Positions 1 to 7,014 of a stretch of 64,000 bases of DNA are shown here, one piece after another. Numbering within the stretch: the first letter of the stretch is position 1; each line of letters begins with the position of its first letter. The stretch comes from Fluviibacter sp039805865 (lineage in GTDB: Bacteria; Pseudomonadota; Gammaproteobacteria; Burkholderiales; Rhodocyclaceae): NCBI GenBank assembly GCA_039805865.1, contig JBDLTI010000001.1, positions 1 to 64,000 on the forward strand. Reading direction: 5' to 3'. The notes beneath the pieces are model-generated. The model ran no database searches. It had not been told where the DNA came from and worked only from the letters and a program-made list of their open reading frames with translations. Position numbers and translations under genes: made by a program.

Positions 1-155
1 TGTTCAAAGACATCCCGAGTGTTGCCGGGCGAGCGCCGTTGCGGCCTGGGTGCGGGTCGGCTGAGTAGTTTGGTCGCCAACTCCTGACGGGCATACTCGC
101 GCCGCGCCAGAAGGCGCAGCGCGCGAGTACGCAGGTCGTCAGCCGTGGCAGCCAA
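1..155 (-). CDS. recX: RecX regulatory protein, N-terminal part (cut by window edge)
   Basis: RecX binds RecA filaments and limits RecA activity. Only the first 51 or so codons lie in the window. Read on the minus strand from a TTG at 153-155, the frame gives a helical, Arg/Leu-rich start containing LRTRALRLLARREYARQEL, the typical first repeat of RecX. The frame stays open to the window edge. It begins 17 bases after the recA stop on the same strand, the usual recA-recX order, so co-transcription is likely. The TTG start is inferred; a GAAGGT lies about 10 bases before it. The identification rests on the short repeat plus position. Confidence 0.8.
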   Translation of the reverse strand, partial: MAATADDLRTRALRLLARREYARQELATKLLSRPAPRPQRRSPGNTRDVFE

Positions 156-172
156 TCTCTCTGACCTTCGAC

Positions 173-1204
173 TTAGGCGTCGTCTCCGTTAGCAGCCGGT
201 GCAGCGCCACCGATGGTGATGCCGGCGGCTTCCATGATTCTGGCTTCGATTTCCTTGGCCATTTCCGGACGGATCTTCAGGAACTCACGGACATTGTCTT
301 TGCCCTGGCCGATCTTTTCGCCGTTGTAGGCGTACCAGGCACCGGCCTTGTCGACGATCTTATGTTCGACGCCCAGCTCGATGATTTCGCCTTCGCGCGA
401 GATGCCTTCGCCATACAGAATGTCGAAGATGGCTTCGCGGAACGGGGGCGCCACTTTGTTCTTGACCACTTTGACGCGGGTTTCCGAACCCACCACTTCG
501 TCACCACGCTTGATGGCACCGATACGGCGGATGTCCAGACGCACGGAGGCGTAGAACTTGAGTGCGTTACCGCCGGTGGTGGTTTCGGGGTTGCCGAACA
601 TCACACCGATCTTCATACGGATTTGGTTAATGAAGATCACCAGGGTGTTGGTTTTCTTGATGCTACCGGTGAGCTTACGCAGTGCCTGGCTCATCAGACG
701 GGCATGCAGACCCATCATGGAGTCGCCCATTTCGCCTTCGATTTCGGCGCGCGGGGTCAGTGCTGCCACCGAGTCAATGACGATGATGTCGACGCCGCCC
801 GAGCGGACGAGCATGTCGGCAATTTCCAGACCCTGTTCGCCGGTATCCGGTTGCGAGAGCAGCAGGTTCGGTACGTCAACGCCAAGTTTGCCGGCGTAGA
901 CCGGGTCGAGCGCGTGTTCGGCATCGATAAAGGCGGCCGTACCGCCAGCGCGTTGCGCAGCAGCGATGACTTGCAGGGTGAGCGTGGTTTTACCCGACGA
1001 TTCCGGACCGTAGATTTCAACAACGCGGCCACGGGGCAGACCGCCAATGCCGAGGGCCATATCCAGACCCAGCGAGCCGGTAGAAACGGCTTGAATGCCC
1101 TGATCAATCTTCGCATCGCCCATTTTCATGATGGCGCCCTTGCCGAATTGCTTTTCGATCTGGGCTAGTGCGGCACCGAGTGCTTTGACCTTGTTTTCGT
1201 CCAT
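173..1204 (-). CDS. recA: RecA recombinase
   Basis: RecA forms ATP-dependent filaments on single-stranded DNA, drives strand exchange and, in most bacteria, stimulates LexA cleavage. The 343-residue product matches the usual length. Walker A GPESSGKT is at residues 66-73, and the L1/L2 loops (EGEMGDSMMGLHARLMSQAL; INQIRMKIGVMFGNPETTTG) and the acidic C-terminal tail are present. The frame is open further upstream, but the start at 1204 gives the family N-terminus MDENKVKALG and follows an AGGAAG ribosome-binding site. The gene is divergent from rep. The intergenic region holds a 25-bp inverted repeat but no CTGT-N8-ACAG LexA box that I can see. Confidence 0.98.
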   Translation of the reverse strand: MDENKVKALGAALAQIEKQFGKGAIMKMGDAKIDQGIQAVSTGSLGLDMALGIGGLPRGRVVEIYGPESSGKTTLTLQVIAAAQRAGGTAAFIDAEHALDPVYAGKLGVDVPNLLLSQPDTGEQGLEIADMLVRSGGVDIIVIDSVAALTPRAEIEGEMGDSMMGLHARLMSQALRKLTGSIKKTNTLVIFINQIRMKIGVMFGNPETTTGGNALKFYASVRLDIRRIGAIKRGDEVVGSETRVKVVKNKVAPPFREAIFDILYGEGISREGEIIELGVEHKIVDKAGAWYAYNGEKIGQGKDNVREFLKIRPEMAKEIEARIMEAAGITIGGAAPAANGDDA

Positions 1205-1247
1205 GGTGACTTCCTTTTGAGAGATTGGAATGATTATTGCACACCAT

Positions 1248-1272
1248 GAGAGTCTCACCAGGTGAGCCTCTC
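1248..1272. promoter_or_regulatory. 25-bp inverted repeat upstream of recA
   Basis: Two 12-base arms (GAGAGTCTCACC and GGTGAGCCTCTC) flank one base and match at 11 of 12 positions. The repeat ends about 44 bases before the recA start, so it could be a repressor operator or a hairpin in the recA leader. It does not match the enterobacterial/betaproteobacterial LexA consensus. The function is inferred from position only. Confidence 0.5.
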
Positions 1273-1307
1273 GTTGCCGGTATGAAAATATATTTAAAAG
1301 CAGCAGG

Positions 1308-1338
1308 TTGAGCGACTGGCCTGTCGGAACTGTACAAT
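1308..1338 (+). promoter_or_regulatory. Candidate promoter of rep, close to the start codon
   Basis: TTGAGC (1308-1313) and an extended -10 TGTACAAT (1331-1338) are separated by 19 bases between hexamers. Transcription would begin within a few bases of the ATG at 1347, and no Shine-Dalgarno sequence precedes that ATG, so a leaderless or nearly leaderless mRNA is plausible. The -35 is weak and the spacer is long. Confidence 0.4.
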
Positions 1339-1346
1339 CCGCGGCC

Positions 1347-3374
1347 ATGTCTTCTTCCCCCGGTAATTCGATTCCAGCAGGGCTGAATCCGCGTCAGCGG
1401 GAGGCCATTGCCTACCTGGACGGCCCTTTGCTGGTGCTGGCCGGTGCCGGGTCGGGTAAAACACGGGTGATTACCGAGAAGATCGTGCATCTGATAGAAA
1501 CCTGCGACATCAAGCCGCATCAGGTCGCCGCTATTACCTTTACCAACAAGGCCGCGCTGGAAATGTCGGAGCGGATCGCCAAGCGCATGGGCAAACAGCC
1601 CAAAGGCCTGACGATTGCCACCTTCCACTCGCTGGGTTTGCGCATGGTGCGCGAAGAGGCCAAAACGCTGGGCTACAAGCCGAGTTTTTCGATTTTTGAT
1701 TCGGCTGACTGCCTGGGCATTATTAATGAGCTGAGCGGCACCACGGATAAGGCCAAGCTGCGCTGGTTGCAGACCACGATTTCGCTCTGGAAGAATGCCT
1801 TGCTCAGCCCGGTGCAGGCCGCCGAAGCCGCCAAAGACGAAGAAGAGGCCGTAGCCGCCCGTGTTTACCGCGATTACGCCAATGCGCTGCACGCCTACCA
1901 GGCGGTGGACTTTGATGATCTGATCCGCCTGCCGGTAACACTGCTGCAGGACAACCCGGAGATCCGGCGGAAGTGGCAGGATAAGTTCCGCCATATTCTG
2001 GTGGATGAATATCAGGATACGAATACCGCGCAGTACAAGCTGCTGCAACAACTCACGGGCGTGCGCGCTTCGTTTACCGCGGTGGGCGATGATGACCAGG
2101 CCATCTACGGCTGGCGGGGTGCCGATGTGGAGAACCTGCGTCGCCTGACGGAAGACTTTCCGCAGCTCAAGGTGATCAAGCTGGAGCAGAACTATCGTTC
2201 GACCGGCAAGATTCTGGATGCGGCCAATACGCTGATCCAGAATAATCCGAAGCTCTTTGCCAAGTCCTTGTGGTCTGAACACGGCCCGGGCGCCAACATT
2301 AATGTGATTGCCTGTAGTGAAGGTGAGGCCGAAGCCGAAACCGTGGTGATGAAGCTGCAAGGCCACCGTTTCGAGAATCGGGCGAAATTCTCTGATTACG
2401 CCATTCTGTATCGTAGTAACCATCAGGCACGGGTGTTTGAGCAGGCACTGCGCCAGCAGCGGATTCCCTATGTGTTGTCCGGCGGGCAATCGTTCTTCGA
2501 TAAGGCCGAGATCAAGGATCTGCTGGCGTACCTGCGTTTGCTGGTCAACGATGACGATGATCCTGCCTTTATTCGTGCGGCGACCACGCCGCGCCGGGGC
2601 ATTGGTAATCAGACGCTGGCGGTGCTGGGGCGTTATGCCGCCGAACGGCAGATCTCATTATTCGCCGCGTTGTTTGAAGAAGGCTTTGCCGCACAGGCGA
2701 ACAGCCGTGTGGTGCAGCCGTTGCGTGAGTTTGGCGAATTTATTAATCGCTTTCAGTGGCGCGCCCAGCGTGAATCGGCCGCTGATGTGTTCCCGGACAT
2801 TCTGGCGGCGATCGACTACGAAAACTGGCTGTACGACCAGGAAGAAGCACGCACGGCAGAAACACGTTGGGGCAACGTGCAGGAGTTTCACGCCTGGATT
2901 ACCAAGAAGAGTGACGACGACGGTAAAACGTTGGCCGAGATCGTGCAGACGATGGCGCTGATGTCGTTACTGGAGCGTCGCGATCAGGGCGATGATTACG
3001 ATGCCGTGCAGCTTTCGACGCTGCATGCGGCGAAGGGGTTGGAGTTTGGCCACGTCTTTCTGGTGGGCGTTGAAGAAAATATTCTGCCGCACCGCGAGTC
3101 GCAAGAGGCTGAGAAGCTGGAAGAGGAACGCCGCCTGATGTACGTGGGTATTACGCGAGCGCAGCGCAGCCTGCATGTCACCTGGTGCGAGAAGCGTCGC
3201 CAGGGTAAAGAGTTGGTGCCGTGTGAACCTTCCCGCTTTATTCAGGAGATGGGTTGCGAGACGTCTTCGTCCGCGAGCAAAACCATTGCGGATAAATCAA
3301 CGTCGGCCAACAAGCTGGATTTTCTGAAAGCCATGCTGCAGAAAAATAACCCGGGCGATCTCGTCGACGAATAA
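1347..3374 (+). CDS. rep: ATP-dependent DNA helicase Rep (UvrD/PcrA superfamily 1A)
   Basis: This 3'-5' helicase clears proteins from DNA ahead of the replication fork and helps restart stalled forks. The 675-residue product has Q motif LNPRQREAI, Walker A GAGSGKT (33-39), motif Ia TFTNKAA, motif II DEYQDT (220-225), motif III GDDDQAIYGWRGA, motif IV QNYRST and C-terminal motifs TLHAAKGLEF and VGITRAQ. Length and the sequence around motif II fit Rep better than UvrD. The frame is also open from a TTG at 1308, but the ATG at 1347 gives the family N-terminus and lies just after the predicted -10 element. The gene ends before a strong hairpin at 3388-3418 that it shares with the convergent cytochrome gene. 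Confidence 0.92.
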   Translation: MSSSPGNSIPAGLNPRQREAIAYLDGPLLVLAGAGSGKTRVITEKIVHLIETCDIKPHQVAAITFTNKAALEMSERIAKRMGKQPKGLTIATFHSLGLRMVREEAKTLGYKPSFSIFDSADCLGIINELSGTTDKAKLRWLQTTISLWKNALLSPVQAAEAAKDEEEAVAARVYRDYANALHAYQAVDFDDLIRLPVTLLQDNPEIRRKWQDKFRHILVDEYQDTNTAQYKLLQQLTGVRASFTAVGDDDQAIYGWRGADVENLRRLTEDFPQLKVIKLEQNYRSTGKILDAANTLIQNNPKLFAKSLWSEHGPGANINVIACSEGEAEAETVVMKLQGHRFENRAKFSDYAILYRSNHQARVFEQALRQQRIPYVLSGGQSFFDKAEIKDLLAYLRLLVNDDDDPAFIRAATTPRRGIGNQTLAVLGRYAAERQISLFAALFEEGFAAQANSRVVQPLREFGEFINRFQWRAQRESAADVFPDILAAIDYENWLYDQEEARTAETRWGNVQEFHAWITKKSDDDGKTLAEIVQTMALMSLLERRDQGDDYDAVQLSTLHAAKGLEFGHVFLVGVEENILPHRESQEAEKLEEERRLMYVGITRAQRSLHVTWCEKRRQGKELVPCEPSRFIQEMGCETSSSASKTIADKSTSANKLDFLKAMLQKNNPGDLVDE

Positions 3375-3387
3375 GTGACCCCGCAAA

Positions 3388-3418
3388 ACAAAAGGGACGC
3401 CGTGGCGTCCCTTTGTGT
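3388..3418. terminator. Bidirectional Rho-independent terminator
   Basis: An 11-bp perfect stem, AAAGGGACGCC with GGCGTCCCTTT, has a 2-base loop and A/T-rich flanks. It lies between the convergent ends of rep and the cytochrome c gene and can serve both strands. Confidence 0.85.
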
Positions 3419-3433
3419 TGGTTCGGTTTGAAC

Positions 3434-3871
3434 TTACTTCGAACCGTCTACCATGTACTGAACAGCTGCCTTAACTTCATCATCGCTTAGGCTGGCTGCG
3501 CCGCCACGAGCAGGCATGCCCTTGAAGCCATTGATTGCGTGGTTGTTCAGTGTGGTCATGCCCTGACCGATACGACCAGCCCAGGCACCCTTATCACCAA
3601 ACTTCGGTGCGCCCATCACGCCAGCGCCGTGGCAGCCAGCACAAACGGTGTTGTAAACGGTCTTGCCGTCTTTAACGCCACCAGCACCGCCGCCGGCTTG
3701 CATTTCAATCTTAGCAACCGGTGCGATGCGCGATTCAACATCATCACCATTGCCAACAGCATCGGATTTGCCTTTGCCGCTCATCGAGAATGGCACCACA
3801 ACGGCCATGAGGATCACCGCGATAGCGATGGAGAGATACATTAACTTGCTGCTAGGATTCTTGTCGGCCAT
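3434..3871 (-). CDS. Membrane-anchored cytochrome c5-type protein
   Basis: A monohaem electron carrier, probably anchored in the inner membrane with its haem domain in the periplasm. The 145-residue product has a hydrophobic anchor at about 11-29, a Gly-rich linker to residue 65, haem motif CAGCH (77-81) and a Met in GMPARGG near residue 119 as likely sixth ligand. The sequence around GAPKFGDKGAW is characteristic of the betaproteobacterial cytochrome c5 group, which passes electrons to terminal oxidases. AGGAA precedes the ATG. A TATAAT (3914-3919, minus strand) lies about 45 bases upstream. It is a single-gene unit ending at the shared terminator. The partner oxidase is not in the window. 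Confidence 0.9.
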   Translation of the reverse strand: MADKNPSSKLMYLSIAIAVILMAVVVPFSMSGKGKSDAVGNGDDVESRIAPVAKIEMQAGGGAGGVKDGKTVYNTVCAGCHGAGVMGAPKFGDKGAWAGRIGQGMTTLNNHAINGFKGMPARGGAASLSDDEVKAAVQYMVDGSK

Positions 3872-3913
3872 GATTGTTCCTGTGCGCGAATAATAAATGG
3901 GCGTAATTTTTTA

Positions 3914-3919
3914 ATTATA
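3914..3919 (-). promoter_or_regulatory. -10 element of the cytochrome c gene
   Basis: A perfect TATAAT on the minus strand lies 42 bases before the cytochrome start. I see no good -35 at standard spacing, so this is supported by the -10 and position only. Confidence 0.4.
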
Positions 3920-3979
3920 ACGGGAACTAAACCGCTTGGGGGCTGCTTCCATTGATTTTAACGATTCTGAATTTTTGCC

Positions 3980-3994
3980 AATGTTCGGAACATT
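3980..3994. repeat. Perfect 15-base palindrome AATGTTC-G-GAACATT
   Basis: Seven-base arms around one base, located 109 bases upstream of the cytochrome c start and 50 bases beyond the tRNA-Arg terminator. It is the size and symmetry of a dimeric repressor site. No regulator can be named from it. Confidence 0.45.
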
Positions 3995-4044
3995 CTACCC
4001 AAATCGTGGTTAAAACTTGAGCAAAACTAGGGCGCAAAAGACAA

Positions 4045-4078
4045 AAGGCTTTCAAAGAGTATCCTCTCTGAAAGCCTT
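4045..4078 (-). terminator. Rho-independent terminator of tRNA-Arg
   Basis: Read on the minus strand, AAGGCTTTCAGAG pairs with CTTTGAAAGCCTT and is followed by TTGTCTTTT. It begins 8 bases after the CCA end of the tRNA gene. Confidence 0.8.
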
Positions 4079-4086
4079 CTAAAAAC

Positions 4087-4163
4087 TGGCGTGCCCGACA
4101 CGATTCGAACGTGCGACTTCCACCTTCGGAGGGTGGCACTCTATCCAACTGAGCTACGGGCAC
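4087..4163 (-). tRNA. tRNA-Arg, anticodon CCG
   Basis: The minus strand folds as a 77-base tRNA: acceptor GTGCCCG pairs with CGGGCAC; D-loop AGTTGGATA; anticodon stem CCACC/GGTGG with loop CTCCGAA, giving anticodon CCG (reads CGG); T-arm with GTTCGAATC; discriminator G and an encoded CCA. It is a lone tRNA gene with its own -10 and terminator. Confidence 0.97.
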
Positions 4164-4175
4164 ATCAAGATCCGT

Positions 4176-4181
4176 ATTATA
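4176..4181 (-). promoter_or_regulatory. -10 element of tRNA-Arg
   Basis: A perfect TATAAT on the minus strand, 12 bases before the mature 5' end of the tRNA. The -35 is not clear. Confidence 0.55.
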
Positions 4182-4408
4182 GCTGCATGGAACAGACTCT
4201 ATTGAATCCCTTGTTGGCATTATCAGGCGGGTACCTAGTGCTGAGCTAGTTAACAAGTGCCGCCCAGCGTCAACAATCTTGTGTCCCAAGAGAAGCTATC
4301 CGTTAGCTTTACGGAAATAGCCCTTCTGCTACACGCCGTAAAGATGAAGATGCTTTCCGTCTGACTGGCACATTAGTTGAAATTGAATATAGGGTTCAGA
4401 TGGTAATG

Positions 4409-4423
4409 GCACCATCTTGGGGA
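4409..4423 (+). promoter_or_regulatory. NtrC-like enhancer site, weaker of two
   Basis: GCACCATCTTGGGGA matches 10 of 12 defined positions of the NtrC consensus GCACCA-N3-TGGTGC. It is centred about 134 bases upstream of the predicted sigma-54 start point and exactly 30 bases upstream of the next site. It supports cooperative binding by two NtrC dimers. Confidence 0.6.
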
Positions 4424-4438
4424 CAATATCCCAATCGC

Positions 4439-4453
4439 GCACCAGTGGCGTGC
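4439..4453 (+). promoter_or_regulatory. NtrC-like enhancer site
   Basis: GCACCAGTGGCGTGC has both outer tetrads (GCAC-N7-GTGC) and 10 of 12 consensus positions. It is centred about 104 bases upstream of the predicted start point. The pair (-104 and -134) closely resembles the known enhancer of enterobacterial glnA. Confidence 0.7.
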
Positions 4454-4523
4454 AGAAATTTCCTCTTAATTGGATCCACGCTCGCTTTCGGCACACAAAA
4501 TTTTCTGTCAGAGCCTGCAATAC

Positions 4524-4539
4524 TGGCACGATTCTTGTA
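4524..4539 (+). promoter_or_regulatory. Sigma-54 promoter of the ATP-grasp/alpha-E/Anbu genes
   Basis: TGGCACGATTCTTGTA fits the -24/-12 consensus TGGCACG-N4-TTGCA with one change (GT for GC at -12). GG (4525-4526) and GT (4537-4538) are separated by exactly 10 bases. Transcription would start near 4549, giving a leader of about 30 bases to the ATG at 4580. Confidence 0.8.
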
Positions 4540-4579
4540 TTGATCTACTTGTAGCCCATCAGGATTTACGAGGAAGATC

Positions 4580-5986
4580 ATGTTTGACGAAATGTTGCTA
4601 GAAAACGGTTCGGTACGTCCACATTACCAAGGTTTTGAGACCTGGAAGTCTGCACGCGAATCCGGTTACCTGGAAGCCAAGAAAGCGGAGGCCGACCACC
4701 TATTCCGGCAAGTTGGCATTACATTTTCCGTATATGGTGACGATGTTGGCACTGAACGGCTGATTCCATTTGATTTAGTGCCGCGCATTATTCCTGCAGC
4801 GCACTGGGCTCGACTGGAGAAGGGTCTGGCTCAACGCGTTCAGGCGTTGAACCTGTTTTTAAAAGATGTTTACGGCCGCGGTGACATTCTTCGGGCCGGC
4901 ATCATCCCAGCCAATCGGGTACTGGGTAACACGCAGTTTCGTAAAGAAATGCTCGATCTGAATGTGCCATCAGGGATCTATTCCATGATTGCCGGGATTG
5001 ATCTTGTGTGTGTTGGCGAAGACGAGTGGTACGTGCTGGAAGACAATCTCCGAGTGCCGTCAGGGGTGTCCTACATGCTAGAGAACCGCAAGATGATGAT
5101 GCGGCTCTTCCCAGATTTATTCAGTGCGCACCGGATTGCACCTGTAGCCCACTATCCAGATCTGCTATTAGAAACGTTACGCCAGGGAGCTCCTGATGCA
5201 CAGGATGACCCAACGGTCGTGGTGCTTACCCCTGGCTTGTATAACTCTGCGTACTTTGAACATGCATTCCTTGCGCAGCAGATGGGTGTTGAGCTAGTCG
5301 AAGGTAAAGATCTGGTTGTCGAAGATGACACGGTCTTTATGCAAACCACCCATGGGAAGAAACGTGTCGATGTTATTTACCGCCGGATTGATGATGACTA
5401 TCTCGACCCGGAGGTATTCAACAAGGATTCGATGCTTGGCGTACACGGTTTAATGCGTGCTTATCGTGCAGGCCGTGTCACGCTGGCAAATGCTGTAGGT
5501 ACAGGAGTTGCTGATGACAAGTCGATTTATCCCTACGTTCCGGAAATGATCCGCTTCTACCTAGGCCAGGAACCGATTCTGCACAATGTTCCGACTCACA
5601 TCTGTTCAGAGGCTGATTCTCTTAAATACGTTCTCGACAACCTGGAAAAACTGGTCGTTAAAGAGGTGCATGGTGCTGGCGGTTACGGGATGTTGATCGG
5701 GCCTGCTGCATCCAAAGCCGAGATCGCCGATTTTCGTACCAAGCTCATTGCTCAGCCAGATGCTTATATCGCGCAACCTACGTTGTCGCTATCGACATGT
5801 CCAACGATGGTAGAACAAGGTATCGCGCCTCGTCATATCGACTTGCGCCCCTTTGTTCTTAGCTCACCAAGCGGTATTCGTATGGTACCTGGCGGTCTCA
5901 CCCGGGTGGCACTCAAAGAAGGGTCTCTGGTGGTTAACTCGTCGCAAGGTGGTGGTACCAAAGACACTTGGGTTGCCGCCGATTAA
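4580..5986 (+). CDS. Circularly permuted type 2 ATP-grasp protein
   Basis: Proteins of this family are predicted peptide or amide ligases that use ATP; no substrate is established. The 468-residue product carries LEDNLRVPSGVSYMLENR, then VVLTPG, YRRIDDDYLDP and, late in the chain, VVKEVHGAGGYGM with a Gly-rich loop near residues 361-366, followed by RPFVLSSPSGIRMVPGGLTR and a TKDTWV end, as expected for the permuted order of ATP-grasp elements. GAGGAAG precedes the ATG. It is the first gene after the sigma-54 promoter and is followed by an alpha-E gene and an Anbu gene, the classical neighbourhood of this family. Codon use looks more A/T-ending than in the flanking housekeeping genes. Confidence 0.9.
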   Translation: MFDEMLLENGSVRPHYQGFETWKSARESGYLEAKKAEADHLFRQVGITFSVYGDDVGTERLIPFDLVPRIIPAAHWARLEKGLAQRVQALNLFLKDVYGRGDILRAGIIPANRVLGNTQFRKEMLDLNVPSGIYSMIAGIDLVCVGEDEWYVLEDNLRVPSGVSYMLENRKMMMRLFPDLFSAHRIAPVAHYPDLLLETLRQGAPDAQDDPTVVVLTPGLYNSAYFEHAFLAQQMGVELVEGKDLVVEDDTVFMQTTHGKKRVDVIYRRIDDDYLDPEVFNKDSMLGVHGLMRAYRAGRVTLANAVGTGVADDKSIYPYVPEMIRFYLGQEPILHNVPTHICSEADSLKYVLDNLEKLVVKEVHGAGGYGMLIGPAASKAEIADFRTKLIAQPDAYIAQPTLSLSTCPTMVEQGIAPRHIDLRPFVLSSPSGIRMVPGGLTRVALKEGSLVVNSSQGGGTKDTWVAAD

Positions 5987-6032
5987 TCACCTTTGAATGT
6001 TCTTTACAGCCGTAAAACCTTAAGGAAGTCTC

Positions 6033-6998
6033 ATGCTTTCCCGCACCGCTGATAGTCTGTACTGGATGGCACGCTACACCGAGCGTGCCGAAAACACGGC
6101 CCGATTGATCGATATCGGTCTGCAACAATCGCTGTTGCCTGGTCAACAACGCGAAGCACAAGCCAGCCTTGCTGGCATGCTGGGCCTCGCCGAATTGTTG
6201 CCCATCTATCAGAAAAAATTTGGCGATGTTGATCCGGAGTCTGTCATTCGATTTATGGTACTTGACGAAGAAAACCCGTCATCCATATGGTGCAGCCTGC
6301 GCAACGCCCGAGAAAACGCCCGTGCTGTACGTGGTCAGATTACTACCGGCATGTGGGAGACGATAAATGCGACCTGGCTAGAGTTTCTCCAATTGTGCGA
6401 TGAAGACTTGCCGCTCACAGAGCCGGGAAAGTTCTTTGAGTGGGTGCAGATGCGATCCCATCTCTCACGGGGCATTACAATTGGCACCATGTTCAAAGAC
6501 GAGGCTTTCCGCTTCGTTCGGCTCGGTACATTTATTGAACGCGCTGACAGCACTGCCCGCATGATAGATCTGCGCTTTCATCATATTGAAACGATGGATG
6601 CCAAGTCTGGCGCACTGGATCCTGATGATCCTGAGTTTGCCGTCCGTGAGTTCTACCATTGGGAAGCTGTGCTGCGCTCCTTGTCAGCGTTTGAAGCGTA
6701 CCGAAAGGTTTATCGGGATACCATCAATGGCTCTCGTGTTGCCGAGCTACTGATCCTTAATCCGGATGTGCCACGTTCAATCGCCGCCTGCATCAACGAG
6801 GTGGTTGAAAACCTCAAAAATGTCGGCAATGGCAACTCAGCTGAAACTCGCCGTCGTGCAGGCAAATTAGCAGCAAAGCTACGGTATTTAACACTTGAGG
6901 AAATTTCCATTGAAGGTTTACATCTCTGGCTGACTAAATTACTCGGTGATATTGATGATCTAGGCGTTAGAATTCGACAAGATTTCTTAGTTCTCTGA
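6033..6998 (+). CDS. Alpha-E domain protein
   Basis: Alpha-E proteins are all-helical, of unknown biochemical role, and almost always sit beside permuted ATP-grasp and transglutaminase-like proteins. The 321-residue product opens with MLSRTADSLYWMARYTERAENTARLID, the family signature, and has the later RGITIGTMFKDEAFRFVRLGTFIERAD block. AAGGAAG lies 6 bases before the ATG. It is 46 bases downstream of the ATP-grasp gene and 16 bases before the Anbu gene, so one transcript is likely. A role as partner or scaffold of the ligase is inference from context. Confidence 0.9.
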   Translation: MLSRTADSLYWMARYTERAENTARLIDIGLQQSLLPGQQREAQASLAGMLGLAELLPIYQKKFGDVDPESVIRFMVLDEENPSSIWCSLRNARENARAVRGQITTGMWETINATWLEFLQLCDEDLPLTEPGKFFEWVQMRSHLSRGITIGTMFKDEAFRFVRLGTFIERADSTARMIDLRFHHIETMDAKSGALDPDDPEFAVREFYHWEAVLRSLSAFEAYRKVYRDTINGSRVAELLILNPDVPRSIAACINEVVENLKNVGNGNSAETRRRAGKLAAKLRYLTLEEISIEGLHLWLTKLLGDIDDLGVRIRQDFLVL

Positions 6999-7014
6999 CG
7001 TTTACTGATTACAT

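Noticed and set aside
362..1168. A 268-codon frame on the plus strand opposite recA
   Set aside because: His/Asp-rich composition without a known domain; recA on the other strand is certain.
1321..1336. CTGTCGGAACTGTACA as a LexA box between recA and rep
   Set aside because: The second half is TACA, not ACAG, at the required spacing; it overlaps the predicted rep -10.
1104..2489. A 461-codon open frame on the minus strand opposite rep
   Set aside because: It lies entirely over recA and rep coding sequence, gives no recognisable protein and is a by-product of strong codon bias in rep.
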